From Leptolyngbya sp. NIES-3755 (GTDB lineage: Bacteria; Cyanobacteriota; Cyanobacteriia; Leptolyngbyales; Leptolyngbyaceae): a stretch of DNA of 64,000 bases. Positions 9,462 through 17,861 of the stretch are shown here, piece by piece. The stretch is from assembly GCA_001548435.1 (NCBI GenBank), contig AP017308.1:4411030-4475029 (forward strand). Reading direction: 5' to 3'. Position 1 is the first letter of the stretch, and the number at the start of each line of letters is the position of its first letter. The notes beneath the pieces were generated by a model, which worked only from the letters and a program-made list of their open reading frames with translations, was not told the origin of the DNA and did no database searches. Position numbers and translations under genes: made by a program.

Positions 9462-9519
9462 GTACTATTCGTTGAAGTTCCAGTCGTACTACTTGTTGAA
9501 GTTCCAGTACTATTCGCAG
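9462..9519. repeat. Short tandem repeat (units of 24 and 21 bp plus a partial unit) in RND pump 2
   Basis: GTAC-headed units begin at 9462, 9486 and 9507, and the core GTTGAAGTTCCAGT occurs twice. It encodes a Thr/Ser-rich stretch (TGTSTSSTTGTSTNST) absent from the equivalent place in pump 1, so it looks like a slipped-strand expansion in a loop. Confidence 0.7.
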
Positions 9520-10849
9520 TTACATAAAGCTGCATCAAAGCATTAGGATCTTGCTGATACTGTGGTTCAAGTTCCAAAATGACTTTGTACTCATTTGATG
9601 CTGCGTAAATTGTAGAGACTTGATAAGCACCGTAAGCATTTCGCAGCGTATCTTCAATCTGCTGAGGAGTAATTCCAAGAGTTGCAGCTTTATCTCGATC
9701 GATGTTCAGTTGTATCTGTGAAGTCATTTGTAAGTCACTATTCACATCCTGAATCTGCGATAGTCCTTTCAATTTATCCACCAGTTGCGGAACATACTGC
9801 TGTAGAGGTGCAACACTCGAACTTTGAAGCATTAATTGATATAGTCCAGTGGTTTGCTGAGTTCCAACGGGAATGACGGGCGGATTTTGTAAAAAGACTT
9901 GAATGCCGGGGATTGTCGCGAGTTGCGATCGTAAATTCTGAATAATCTCGTCTGCGGTTTGCTGCCGTTTGGCGCGGTCTTTTAATCGAATTAGCAAACT
10001 ACCAGAATTCGTTGGAGCCGCATTAGAACCGCCACCAATATTAGAATTCACCACATCTACATTCGGATTTTGTCGAATCAAATTGACTGCTGCTTGTTGA
10101 TGTCGGACTAAGTTATCAAACGAAGCATCTTGAGCCGCTTGCGTCGTTGCCGTAATTTGTCCTTTATCTTCACTTGGAATAAACCCTTTGGGAACAACCA
10201 CAAATAAAGCGATCGTTACAATAAACATTGCTGCACCCAGAATCATCGTCGTGCGGTGATACTTCAGAACTTTCTTCAGGCTCCAATCATAAAGACCTAG
10301 AACACGATCGAACACTGCTTCTGATGCCCGATACAATCGACTCTGCCGCGCACGATTCGCTGGACGCAAAAATCGACTACATAACATTGGAGTCAGACTG
10401 AGAGAAACAAAGCCAGAGACTAGAATTGAAACTGCGATCGTCACTGCAAATTCATGAAATAATCGCCCTAACAATCCCTGCATAAACAGCATCGGGATGA
10501 ACACTGCGACCAATGAAAGCGTCATCGATAGAACGGTAAAACTAATTTCTCTTGATCCTGCTAATGCAGCTTCGAGCGGGCGTTTTCCCATTTCCACATG
10601 GCGCACAATGTTTTCGAGAACCACGATCGCATCATCCACGACAAAGCCAACCGATAACGTTAATGCCATCATTGAAAGGTTATCAAGCGAATAGCCTAAC
10701 AAGTGCATGATCGCAAAAGTTCCAATTAGCGAAATCGGTAACGCTAAGCTTGGAATGATCGTTGCAGAGAGATTTCTAAGGAAGATAAAAATAACTAAGA
10801 CAACCAGGGAAATGGTGAGAATTAACGTGAATCGGACATCATCGATCGA

Positions 10850-10858
10850 ATCTCGAAT
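10850..10858. repeat. Target-site duplication, left copy
   Basis: ATCTCGAAT directly abuts the left terminal repeat of the insertion sequence and is repeated exactly at its right side. Confidence 0.95.
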
Positions 10859-10876
10859 GGGAGCGTGTCACCTTCT
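10859..10876 (+). repeat. Left terminal inverted repeat of the insertion sequence
   Basis: GGGAGCGTGTCACCTTCT, matching the right end perfectly over 18 bases; similarity fades after that. Confidence 0.93.
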
Positions 10877-10926
10877 GAGGAGAAAAATGAGAATAAAGGA
10901 AACCGATTCCTGAAGAGGTTCCCGCG

Positions 10927-11136
10927 ATGACTCCTGAAGACCAACAAGCGCTGAATGCCCATGTTCAAGCGATTGCAAAAATCTTGTACAACGATGCTGA
11001 CAAAAGCCAGATAACGAATTTGGCAGAAATCGAAGCGATGGTGCGAACTCAAGTGCAACAGCACGTCACACCAGGATTAGGGAGTTTTTTATCACAGCAG
11101 TTACCGCCACAACTGAAGGCTACCCGCGACGGTTGA
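10927..11136 (+). CDS. Transposase ORF A of the insertion sequence (N-terminal part)
   Basis: A 69-codon frame with an AGAGG-type ribosome site nine bases before its ATG. The product is a helical N-terminal region (LNAHVQAIAKILYN) without catalytic residues. Its last codons run past a slippery heptamer, and a -1 shift there joins it to ORF B. On its own it may act as a regulator or DNA-binding partial product, as ORF A proteins of other families do. Confidence 0.75.
   Translation: MTPEDQQALNAHVQAIAKILYNDADKSQITNLAEIEAMVRTQVQQHVTPGLGSFLSQQLPPQLKATRDG
11085..11091 (+). promoter_or_regulatory. Candidate programmed -1 ribosomal frameshift site
   Basis: T TTT TTA in the zero frame of ORF A fits the X XXY YYZ rule. 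Slipping back one base turns the Phe54-Leu55 codons into Phe-Phe and continues as ITAVTATTEGYPRRLKS into ORF B, giving a fused protein of about 366 residues. The site lies 42 bases before the overlap of the two frames. Confidence 0.7.
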
Positions 11137-12026
11137 AAAGTATCTTAGGAGAACTGCAATTGACGAGTGAACAAGCGACACGATTAGGGGTATCTGCGAG
11201 AAGCCAAATGAGTCCTTACTTGGAAGCGTGCTGTTTGAGAGCGAGTGCAACGGTTTCCTATGCCCGCGCAGAACGAGACATCGCGGTGTATACAGGAATG
11301 CGCGTCAGCGCCAAAACGCAACAACGATTAGTCCAGCGACAACCGTGGGAAGAACTTGAACCCGAAGCGCCAGAGCCGATTCTGGAAATCAGTATTGATG
11401 GCGGCAATGTGAAGTTAACCAGTGGCACTCAAGACGAACCGGACTGGCGACAGTACAAAGCCGTTCGCATCAATGGCAAGGGAGAAAGTCGAGCTTGGTT
11501 TCAGGACAATGAGGCATTGGTCGCAACAGTGAGCGCGCGTCCGATGGCAGAGGTCGTTGTCTGTCTGGGCGATGGACACGACGGCATCTGGAACTTGCAT
11601 CAGCAGATCGTCGCGTTGAGCGAGCAACGGATTGAGATTCTCGATTGGTATCATCTCAAGGAGAACTTGTTCAAGTTATCGAGCGACGAAATCGACCGAG
11701 AACAGATAGAAGCTCAGTTATGGAAAGGAGATGTGAGCGCTGCTCTAGCCCAATTAGCGGCGTGTCCCTCCGATGAGGCAGAGCGGTTTTGCAACTATCT
11801 GCTGAAGCATCAACATCGGATTGTGAACTACGACTACTACGCGGCTGAGGAGCTATGTTCGATTGGGTCAGGAGCCGTGGAATCGTTGGTCAAACAAATT
11901 GATCAACGGTTGCAGATTGTTGGAGGTCGGTGGAAAGCGGAGCATATTCCGAAAGTGCTGGCACAACGCTGTGCTTATCTCAATGAGCAACTGAATCCCA
12001 CGACATCTATTCTCTCAAGAAGGTGA
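11133..12026 (+). CDS. ISKra4-like transposase ORF B (catalytic part)
   Basis: A 297-codon frame whose only nominal start is a TTG overlapping the ORF A stop; it is more likely expressed as a -1 frameshift fusion with ORF A. Candidate DDE residues are the Asp in EISIDGGNVK, the Asp in VCLGDGHDGIW and the Glu in GSGAVESLVK, with a conserved tail GGRWKAEHI. It would cut and join the element's ends. The frame is intact and the stop lies in the right inverted repeat, so the element may still be active. Confidence 0.88.
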   Translation: MKSILGELQLTSEQATRLGVSARSQMSPYLEACCLRASATVSYARAERDIAVYTGMRVSAKTQQRLVQRQPWEELEPEAPEPILEISIDGGNVKLTSGTQDEPDWRQYKAVRINGKGESRAWFQDNEALVATVSARPMAEVVVCLGDGHDGIWNLHQQIVALSEQRIEILDWYHLKENLFKLSSDEIDREQIEAQLWKGDVSAALAQLAACPSDEAERFCNYLLKHQHRIVNYDYYAAEELCSIGSGAVESLVKQIDQRLQIVGGRWKAEHIPKVLAQRCAYLNEQLNPTTSILSRR

Positions 12027-12035
12027 CACGCTCCC
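12018..12035 (-). repeat. Right terminal inverted repeat of the insertion sequence
   Basis: Read on the minus strand this is GGGAGCGTGTCACCTTCT, identical to the left end. It contains the stop codon of transposase ORF B. Confidence 0.93.
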
Positions 12036-12044
12036 ATCTCGAAT
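12036..12044. repeat. Target-site duplication, right copy
   Basis: ATCTCGAAT, an exact copy of the nine bases at the left side of the element. Confidence 0.95.
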
Positions 12045-13022
12045 CGACTGTGACGCATCGTAAAGAACACCAATTTCGACTGATCCAGGAATTTGCTCTT
12101 TGAGATCAGGTAGCAGCTTTTTAATCGTATCTACCACCTGTACAGTATTGGTTCCAGGCTGTCTCTGAATCGTTAGAATAATGGCGCGAGTATCATTCAA
12201 CCAGCTTGCGATATCCGCATCTTCAACTCCATCAATAACGCGCCCCAATTGATTCAAATAAACGGGCGAACCATCTTTATAAGCAACAATCAATTTTTGA
12301 TATGCCGCTGCGTCTTCAAGCTGTCCATTTGTTTGAACTGTATAGTTCTTGTGATCCCCCGAAAGACTTCCGGTAGGAAGATTCACATTCCCTTGCTGAA
12401 TTGCCGTTTGAACTTGATCGAGTCCGATTTGCCGACTTGCTAACTGAGTCGGATCAAGCTGGATTCGAGCCGCGTACTTTTGCGAACCGTAGACTTGAAC
12501 TTGAGCAACACCGCTGATTGTCGAAAGCTTCTGTGCAAGATAGGTCTCTGCAAAATTATCAACTTGAGATAACGGAAGTGTAGGCGAATCCAGATATAGA
12601 TACAGAATTGGCTGATCGGCTGGATTAACTTTACTATAAGTCGGTGGATTTGGAAGATCGCTGGGAATTTGACCCGATGCGGATGCGATCGCAGCTTCTA
12701 CATCTTGCGCGGCATCGTCAATTCCACGACTCAGATTAAATTGCAGTGTTAGTTGAGTCTTGCCATAAGTACTCGTAGAATTGAGCGAATCCAGTCCAGC
12801 AATGCTCGAAAATTGTTTCTCCAAAGGACGCGCCACCGAAGCCGCCATTGTTTCGGGACTCGCTCCAGGTCGTGCTGCGGTCACCTGAATCGTCGGATAG
12901 TCCACATTCGGCAAATCGCTAATGGGAAGGACACGATAGCCCATTAACCCGAAAATGACGATCGCTGCCATTACAAGCGTGGTCATAATCGGGCGACGCA
13001 CAAACAATTCAGAAAGGTTCAT
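12036..13022 (-). pseudogene. RND efflux pump 2, N-terminal part (gene split by insertion sequence)
   Basis: This is the 5' third of the second RND pump gene. Its ATG overlaps the adaptor gene's stop by four bases (ATGA), a sign of translational coupling. It contains TM1 (FVRRPIMTTLVMAAIVIFG), the first porter subdomains with PGASPETMA and RPLEKQF, and stops being RND-like at SQSIRD. In the present state the reading frame continues a few codons into the insertion sequence and ends at 12015, giving a 335-residue truncated protein that lacks most transmembrane segments and cannot pump. The matching C-terminal part lies on the other side of the element. Confidence 0.9.
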
Positions 13023-14503
13023 GATGCGTCTCCCGTGGATTGTTTGCGATGGTGCTCTGAAGTAGATGGCTGCGCTGAACTATCCTTAACCCGAATCTTG
13101 CTCCCCGTCACTAGATTCGATTGCCCATCTGTCACCACTTGATCACCCGGTTGAACCCCTTTTTGAATCACATCTAATCCATCGACGGTCAAACTTGCAA
13201 CCACTGGAACATTCTCGACCGTACTATCTGGTTTCACAACAAATACAAACTGCCCATTCGGACCATTTTGAACGGCTTGTGTTGGAACAACTGTTGCATT
13301 CGGTTCTTGAGCGAGCGTTAAAGTCGTATTCACAAATTGCCCTGGAAAGAGTTGTCCTTGAGAATTATCGAACTCACCCAACAGTTGAATCGTGCCAGTC
13401 GAACTATCCACAGTGTTATTCACAAACGAAAGCAATCCTGAAATCGATCGATTCGATCCGGTAAACGCAACATCAACTTTCAGCTTGCCATTCTCTAGAT
13501 GCTTCTGAAGTTCTGGCAGTTCGGATTCTGGGACTGAAAACGAAACTTGAATCGGGCGAACCTTTTCAATGACCACTAATGGATTGGTTCCGTTTGCTTG
13601 AACCACATTCCCTTCAGTCACCAGTACATCCCCTGCACGACCGTCGATCGGTGAATAGATTTTCGTATAAGAAGCTTGCACTTTCGTATTGTCCAAGGCT
13701 CCACCATCCGCACTCACCACCGCTTGGGCATTTTCGATTCCAGCTTGATCCCCTTTAACTACCGTTTCTGCATTCTGAATCGCCACTTCATCACTTCTGA
13801 CCACCGCTTCTGCATTCGCGATCGCGGCTTGATCAGATTCCAATGTGGCTGCGGCTGCCTTACTATTGGTCGAATACTGTTGCGCTTGATCTTGGCTGAT
13901 TGCTCCTTGCTTGAAGAGATTGTTATACCGATCGCTTTGTGCCTGTGCGAGTTGTGCCTGTGCTTGATCTTTTGCTAGAGTTGCCTGCGCTTGTCGAACT
14001 AATCCTTGATCTTTGGCTAAAGTCGCTCGTGCTTGCTCAATCTGTCCTTGATCCTTGATCATCGTGGCTCTAGATTGTTGAACCTGAGCTTGATCTTTCG
14101 CAACTGTTCCTTGAGCTTGCTGAATCGTGGCATTTTGCGATCGATCATCTAACGTAAACAGTAATTGTCCTTTATGCACTTCCTGACCTTTTTTAAAGAA
14201 CACCCCAGTAATCCTTCCCGTTGCTTGAGGTGTCACCGAAACTGTCGAATCCGACTGCACATGCCCGATCGCGCTAATCTGCACCGGAACCGTTTTTGGG
14301 ACCGCAGTTGCAATCGTGACGGGCGTAATTTGACTTTTGGTATCGCGTCCTGCTTTATCCGGTTTTGAGAAGTGCGATCGCAGTCCAAAAAATCCAGCCG
14401 TTCCAAGCAATAAGATCCCCAAAGCGAGTCCAATTCGTTTACGCTTTGGTCGATCGAGCTTCACTGGCTCAGAAGCAATTTCATGTGGAATTTCATGCGT
14501 CAT
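13019..14503 (-). CDS. RND efflux periplasmic adaptor (membrane fusion protein) with extended coiled coil
   Basis: A 494-residue MdtA/AcrA-type adaptor that would link the RND pump to an outer-membrane channel. Residues 24-41 form a membrane anchor. A beta-barrel/lipoyl half-motif (about 85-120, GRITGVFFKKGQEVHKGQ) is followed by a long helical hairpin (about 121-276) and then the second lipoyl half (YSPIDGRAGDVLV) and barrel domains. The hairpin is built from 14-residue repeats, four in each arm, so it is longer than I would expect for an AcrA-type adaptor. It starts the efflux operon after a possible small ORF and overlaps the pump 2 start by four bases. Confidence 0.93.
   Translation of the reverse strand: MTHEIPHEIASEPVKLDRPKRKRIGLALGILLLGTAGFFGLRSHFSKPDKAGRDTKSQITPVTIATAVPKTVPVQISAIGHVQSDSTVSVTPQATGRITGVFFKKGQEVHKGQLLFTLDDRSQNATIQQAQGTVAKDQAQVQQSRATMIKDQGQIEQARATLAKDQGLVRQAQATLAKDQAQAQLAQAQSDRYNNLFKQGAISQDQAQQYSTNSKAAAATLESDQAAIANAEAVVRSDEVAIQNAETVVKGDQAGIENAQAVVSADGGALDNTKVQASYTKIYSPIDGRAGDVLVTEGNVVQANGTNPLVVIEKVRPIQVSFSVPESELPELQKHLENGKLKVDVAFTGSNRSISGLLSFVNNTVDSSTGTIQLLGEFDNSQGQLFPGQFVNTTLTLAQEPNATVVPTQAVQNGPNGQFVFVVKPDSTVENVPVVASLTVDGLDVIQKGVQPGDQVVTDGQSNLVTGSKIRVKDSSAQPSTSEHHRKQSTGDAS
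13679..13846 (-). repeat. Four 42-bp (14-residue) repeats, descending coiled-coil arm of the adaptor
   Basis: Residues 220-275 are four in-register units: TLESDQAAIANAEA, VVRSDEVAIQNAET, VVKGDQAGIENAQA and VVSADGGALDNTKV. Each is two heptads. The repeats are clear in protein and only partly conserved in DNA. Confidence 0.8.
13940..14107 (-). repeat. Four 42-bp (14-residue) repeats, ascending coiled-coil arm of the adaptor
   Basis: Residues 133-188 are four in-register units: TVAKDQAQVQQSRA, TMIKDQGQIEQARA, TLAKDQGLVRQAQA and TLAKDQAQAQLAQA. They mirror the four units of the other arm, so both helices have grown by the same number of heptads. Confidence 0.8.
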
Positions 14504-14539
14504 AGTTCAGCCTCTTTTTCCAAAATCGCAACTCTAAAA

Positions 14540-14701
14540 TCACTTCGTAGCTTTGAGCGTAGCTTTCACAGGAAAATTTCCCCAAAGTGTGGGATTCATC
14601 GGTTGACTGTCTGCCGCTTCAGGATGCAGTGGAATCGAAGCTGCAACAATGCCAACTCCAGCAAAGAGAATCAAAATCCGAATCGGTAAATTGACTTGCA
14701 T
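14540..14701 (-). CDS. Possible 53-residue single-span membrane protein heading the RND operon
   Basis: An open frame of 53 codons begins MQVNLPIRILILFAGVGIVA, a typical membrane or signal segment, and continues to a short polar tail (NPTLWGNFPVKATLKATK). It lies 36 bases upstream of the adaptor gene on the same strand and fills otherwise empty sequence. There is no strong ribosome site before the ATG. Small membrane proteins that bind RND pumps are known (AcrZ), but no similarity is claimed; it could equally be a signal-peptide relic or a chance frame. Confidence 0.4.
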   Translation of the reverse strand: MQVNLPIRILILFAGVGIVAASIPLHPEAADSQPMNPTLWGNFPVKATLKATK

Positions 14702-14840
14702 TAGAGCGATCGTTCTTCACGTTTACATGCTCATCTTAGAAGCCATGCTTAGACTGCACATGACATCAGACTCCTAATTTCGATCGTCAAAAAGTACTCA
14801 AATCGGTGTGACTTTTTTCCTAGTTTGCGGATGAACTCAT

Positions 14841-16049
14841 TTACCCGACTAATTGAGCCACTCGAAATGCAGAGGTGATTGCACCTTCATGTAAACCATC
14901 CCCTAGATACGCGCCTGCATGATAGGTATGGTATTCTCCATTCATGGCAATCACTTGGTCTCGGTATCGAAACGCCTCGGTCGTATAATGTGGTGTGTGA
15001 TGAAGCTGCTGGTGAATGATGCGATCGCGATTGAGACAATCTTCTAGCTGAAAGGATAAGAAATACGGCTGAGCCGAAGACAGACCACAAAGCTGATTGA
15101 GATAGCCGTGATAACCCCAGCGCTCGCCACATTGAACAAAATCAAACTCTGAAGGATGGTGCAAATTATAGTGTTGGTAGATTGAACAATCCGTATGAAC
15201 GGTTGTGATCACATCGTTCGCTTTCCAGCTTGAAAAGTAGCTCAATTCTGCCTCAGTTGGGTTCGCGAGTAATGCAAGCACTTGATCCGGTGGAGTCGCA
15301 AACACAACTTTATCAAATTCTTGAGTTTCGCCATTCAACTGCTCGATTTTCACGCCCTCAGGACTTCTAAAAATATGAGCAATCTCGCTACTAATCTGAA
15401 TTTCTCCCCTGAAACGCTCTAAGATTTTCTCAATGTAATGATAAACGCCACCTTTGACTCTCAACCAGCCGACTGTAAGATAGTCTCGTAGCATGGGAAT
15501 CGCAAGCTGTGCTGGAAAATCATCAATCAACTCAAGAGGCATCGAATAGCTATATAAAATTAGTAGCTTTAACCACAGACTTCCAAGACGCTGATCCAAA
15601 TAGTTGCCAAGCGATCGCTGATCCACATTCTGCACAGTCGCAAATCGCGATTTGAACCATAAGAGAGCCGAATGGGCATAAATTGATTGAAATCGCAGCG
15701 TTTCGATCCATCGTTGAACTCCGGTGAAATTATTTGCGATCGCAACTTTTGAAAATCGGCGGTCTCTAGCAGAGAGCAGCATTGAACCCACCTGAACCGG
15801 AACTAGCTCTACTTCTAGCTCTTCCATCAATGTAATAAAATGACGAAATGCAGTCGGAAACTCTAGCACCCCACCTTCTAAAATTTGATCACAGTCAGCA
15901 ACATTCGGTTGGACGTTTTTGTTCAAAGTGCGAATATGTCCTCCTAACATCGGTTGCCGTTCAAATACAGTGACACCATGCCCTTGTCGATCAAGCAAGT
16001 ACGCGGTCGCCATGCCACTTGCGCCGCCGCCAATCACAGCGATTCTCAT
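14841..16049 (-). CDS. FAD-dependent oxidoreductase, amine oxidase-like
   Basis: A 402-residue flavoprotein. The N-terminal dinucleotide-binding motif is GGGASGMATAYLL (8-20), followed by an acidic residue in VFERQPMLGGH. The middle and C-terminal parts (KVVFATPPDQVLALL; the end MNGEYHTYHAGAYLGDGLHEG) fit the flavin amine oxidase/protoporphyrinogen oxidase superfamily. Bacterial relatives often sit near fatty-acid or carotenoid modification genes. The substrate is unknown. It lies 34 bases after another FAD oxidoreductase on the same strand, so the two probably act together on one hydrophobic substrate (inference). Confidence 0.8.
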   Translation of the reverse strand: MRIAVIGGGASGMATAYLLDRQGHGVTVFERQPMLGGHIRTLNKNVQPNVADCDQILEGGVLEFPTAFRHFITLMEELEVELVPVQVGSMLLSARDRRFSKVAIANNFTGVQRWIETLRFQSIYAHSALLWFKSRFATVQNVDQRSLGNYLDQRLGSLWLKLLILYSYSMPLELIDDFPAQLAIPMLRDYLTVGWLRVKGGVYHYIEKILERFRGEIQISSEIAHIFRSPEGVKIEQLNGETQEFDKVVFATPPDQVLALLANPTEAELSYFSSWKANDVITTVHTDCSIYQHYNLHHPSEFDFVQCGERWGYHGYLNQLCGLSSAQPYFLSFQLEDCLNRDRIIHQQLHHTPHYTTEAFRYRDQVIAMNGEYHTYHAGAYLGDGLHEGAITSAFRVAQLVG

Positions 16050-16083
16050 TGTGACCTCTTTATGGATAGATGAACTTGGTCAA

Positions 16084-17622
16084 TCAGCCATCGCCTAAAA
16101 TCACATCGCCTGATAGTCGTTGATACAGTAGAGCGCCTGTCCAAATCGTGGGTGCAAAGCCTGGATAACCCGATGAAGCATTGCAAAAGTAAAAGCGATC
16201 GAGCGAAGTCAGATGATTCAATCGCCGCAGTCCCATATTGCGCGGTGTCAGTGCTGAACCGTATGAATTCCCTTGAGGACACCAACAATAGCGCTCATTC
16301 GTAGTCGGGCTTCCGGTGATTTGAAATACGATATGCTTTCTGAAATTTGGCACATAATATTTCTCCATCACATCCAGCATTGCATCCAGGATTTCTTGTT
16401 TCTTCTGCACGTAAGCTTTACGATCGCGATCGCGCAATTCCCGAAAGTACTGATAGTTCGCAACCGTGAGAAATTCGACGACTTGACAATCTTCAGGACA
16501 ATCTCGACTGGCGGTTGTCAGCAAAGTCGGAGTCGTGATTGCAAAGCTAGGATTTGAGAAATCATGTCGATCGTACATCTGTGCGAAAGCGTCGTTTAAG
16601 CTTTGATGTCCGGTGTGCGAGACATTCCACTTGCCGAATCCGTACTCTCGTAAGTCTAGATCTTTGACGACACAGTAAGCCATAAAATTCGAGGCAGAAT
16701 ACTCATAGTCCAGCTTTCGACGCACGGTTCTGGAGAATTTTTCTTCTCCAATCATCTTGGCAGCTTTCTGTGGATCAATGTTGCAGATGATCGTATCAGC
16801 CGTGAATTCATGCGTTTGATGGGTGGTGAGATCCATCGCCTGAACACCCGTCACAGTTTTACCTGTAAGTCTAAAATTGGTAACTTCATGATTGAGTAGA
16901 ACTTGCCCGCCGTTTGATTCGATCGCTTTGACGAATGAATTCACAACGTGCTCAAAATGGTGTGTCGCGTAGAATGCTCCAGCCTGATACCCTCTTAGTA
17001 AAGCAACCCAAGCATAAAATGAGAGTTGATTCGGAGGCAGTAAAAAATCAAGCCATTGTAGTGCAAGTAGAGTTTGAACGGCTTGGGGTAGCTTGAACTG
17101 ATCGAAAACGTCTTGAAGTGTGCTGTTGAGGTATTGCACTGCACAAAGAACTTCACCCGGAGCTTGGAGCAGTTCTGTCGGTTGAATAGGTGGAGCAAGT
17201 TTCTTTAAGCCCTTGCCCGTTTTTTCGACATCCTGCACAAAGCCTCGAATCGAATCTTGATGTTCAGGAAACAATGCAGATAAGCGTCGGATAACTTCTT
17301 CTGGCTCAGAGGGCATATCGAACGCATATCCTGGCATTCGCATGTGATCAAAGCCTAATGGATCGTAACGTTCAAAAGTAACCGCTTGATCTAAGCCCAA
17401 TTTCTTTAGCACCCGATTAACGGTTTGCCCTTCGCCACAATCCCAAACATAGTGAAGCTGAGCATTGAAGGTATATTGCTTTGCTATCGTGAAGGTATGC
17501 CCGAAACCACCTGGATGCTCATGAGCTTCAAGGACTTGCACAACCTTGCCTGCATTTGCCATCAGAGCACCAAACACCAACGCTGATAAACCACTGCCAA
17601 CAATCAGGTAATCCGGTTTCAT
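16084..17622 (-). CDS. CrtI/CrtH/RetSat-like FAD-dependent oxidoreductase
   Basis: A 512-residue protein with the N-terminal FAD motif GSGLSALVFGALMANAG (8-24) and the nearby EAHEHPGGFGHTF, typical of the phytoene desaturase, carotenoid isomerase and retinol saturase superfamily. The C-terminal FCNASSGYPGFAPTIWTGAL resembles the second FAD-contact region of that group. The likely reaction is desaturation, saturation or isomerisation of a polyene lipid; which one is not decidable. It is upstream of, and probably co-transcribed with, a second flavoprotein. Downstream of this operon lies the RND efflux operon. Confidence 0.8.
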   Translation of the reverse strand: MKPDYLIVGSGLSALVFGALMANAGKVVQVLEAHEHPGGFGHTFTIAKQYTFNAQLHYVWDCGEGQTVNRVLKKLGLDQAVTFERYDPLGFDHMRMPGYAFDMPSEPEEVIRRLSALFPEHQDSIRGFVQDVEKTGKGLKKLAPPIQPTELLQAPGEVLCAVQYLNSTLQDVFDQFKLPQAVQTLLALQWLDFLLPPNQLSFYAWVALLRGYQAGAFYATHHFEHVVNSFVKAIESNGGQVLLNHEVTNFRLTGKTVTGVQAMDLTTHQTHEFTADTIICNIDPQKAAKMIGEEKFSRTVRRKLDYEYSASNFMAYCVVKDLDLREYGFGKWNVSHTGHQSLNDAFAQMYDRHDFSNPSFAITTPTLLTTASRDCPEDCQVVEFLTVANYQYFRELRDRDRKAYVQKKQEILDAMLDVMEKYYVPNFRKHIVFQITGSPTTNERYCWCPQGNSYGSALTPRNMGLRRLNHLTSLDRFYFCNASSGYPGFAPTIWTGALLYQRLSGDVILGDG

Positions 17623-17861
17623 AGCATGGCATCCTGAACAATCAGAGATTTAGCCAGAACGGTAACGATAGGTGATTTTGTCTAGCCTCTAGCTAAAGGA
17701 GGATTTTGTCCCTTTAATAAAGGCAACGAGTCTGAATTCCATGATCTGAGATTAGACTTCCATCAATTGCTGAAGGCGTTGATCAATGTGCAGATATAAT
17801 TTTAGATAGCGACAAAATGCTAAAAGCGACATTTATCGCGCAAACGTGCAGGAAACCTTTC

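Larger units (their letters stand above)
8672..10858 (-). pseudogene. RND efflux pump 2, C-terminal part (gene split by insertion sequence)
   Basis: This is the 3' two-thirds of a second MdtB/MdtC-like RND gene. Its frame continues unbroken up to the insertion sequence, although the first in-frame ATG is well inside (MHLLGYSL, 10708). It carries TM4 with GFVVDDAIVVLEN, the distal porter domain and TM7-12, and is closely similar to pump 1. A Ser/Thr-rich insert is encoded by a short tandem repeat. Joining it to the N-terminal part after removing the element and one 9-base duplication gives one frame of 1054 residues. As it stands no complete pump can be made, though a reversion by exact excision would repair it. 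Confidence 0.9.
10859..12035 (+). mobile_element. Complete insertion sequence, ISKra4-like family, 1177 bp
   Basis: The element is bounded by 18-bp perfect inverted repeats beginning GGGAGCGTG and flanked by a perfect 9-bp direct duplication. Inside are two overlapping frames that together form a DDE transposase resembling ISKra4-family enzymes; the second frame's stop lies within the right terminal repeat. It is inserted in reverse orientation to the RND gene it disrupts. Intact ends, intact frames and undecayed target duplication all point to a recent transposition. The family call rests on sequence resemblance only. Confidence 0.93.

Noticed and set aside
13679-14107. Repeats possibly a CRISPR or DNA satellite
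   Set aside because: The periodicity is in protein (14 residues), lies within an intact coding frame and has no spacers.
14483-14689. Plus-strand frame of 68 codons antisense to the operon head
   Set aside because: It covers the small minus-strand membrane ORF and adaptor start; its composition has no recognisable feature, whereas the minus frame has a membrane segment.
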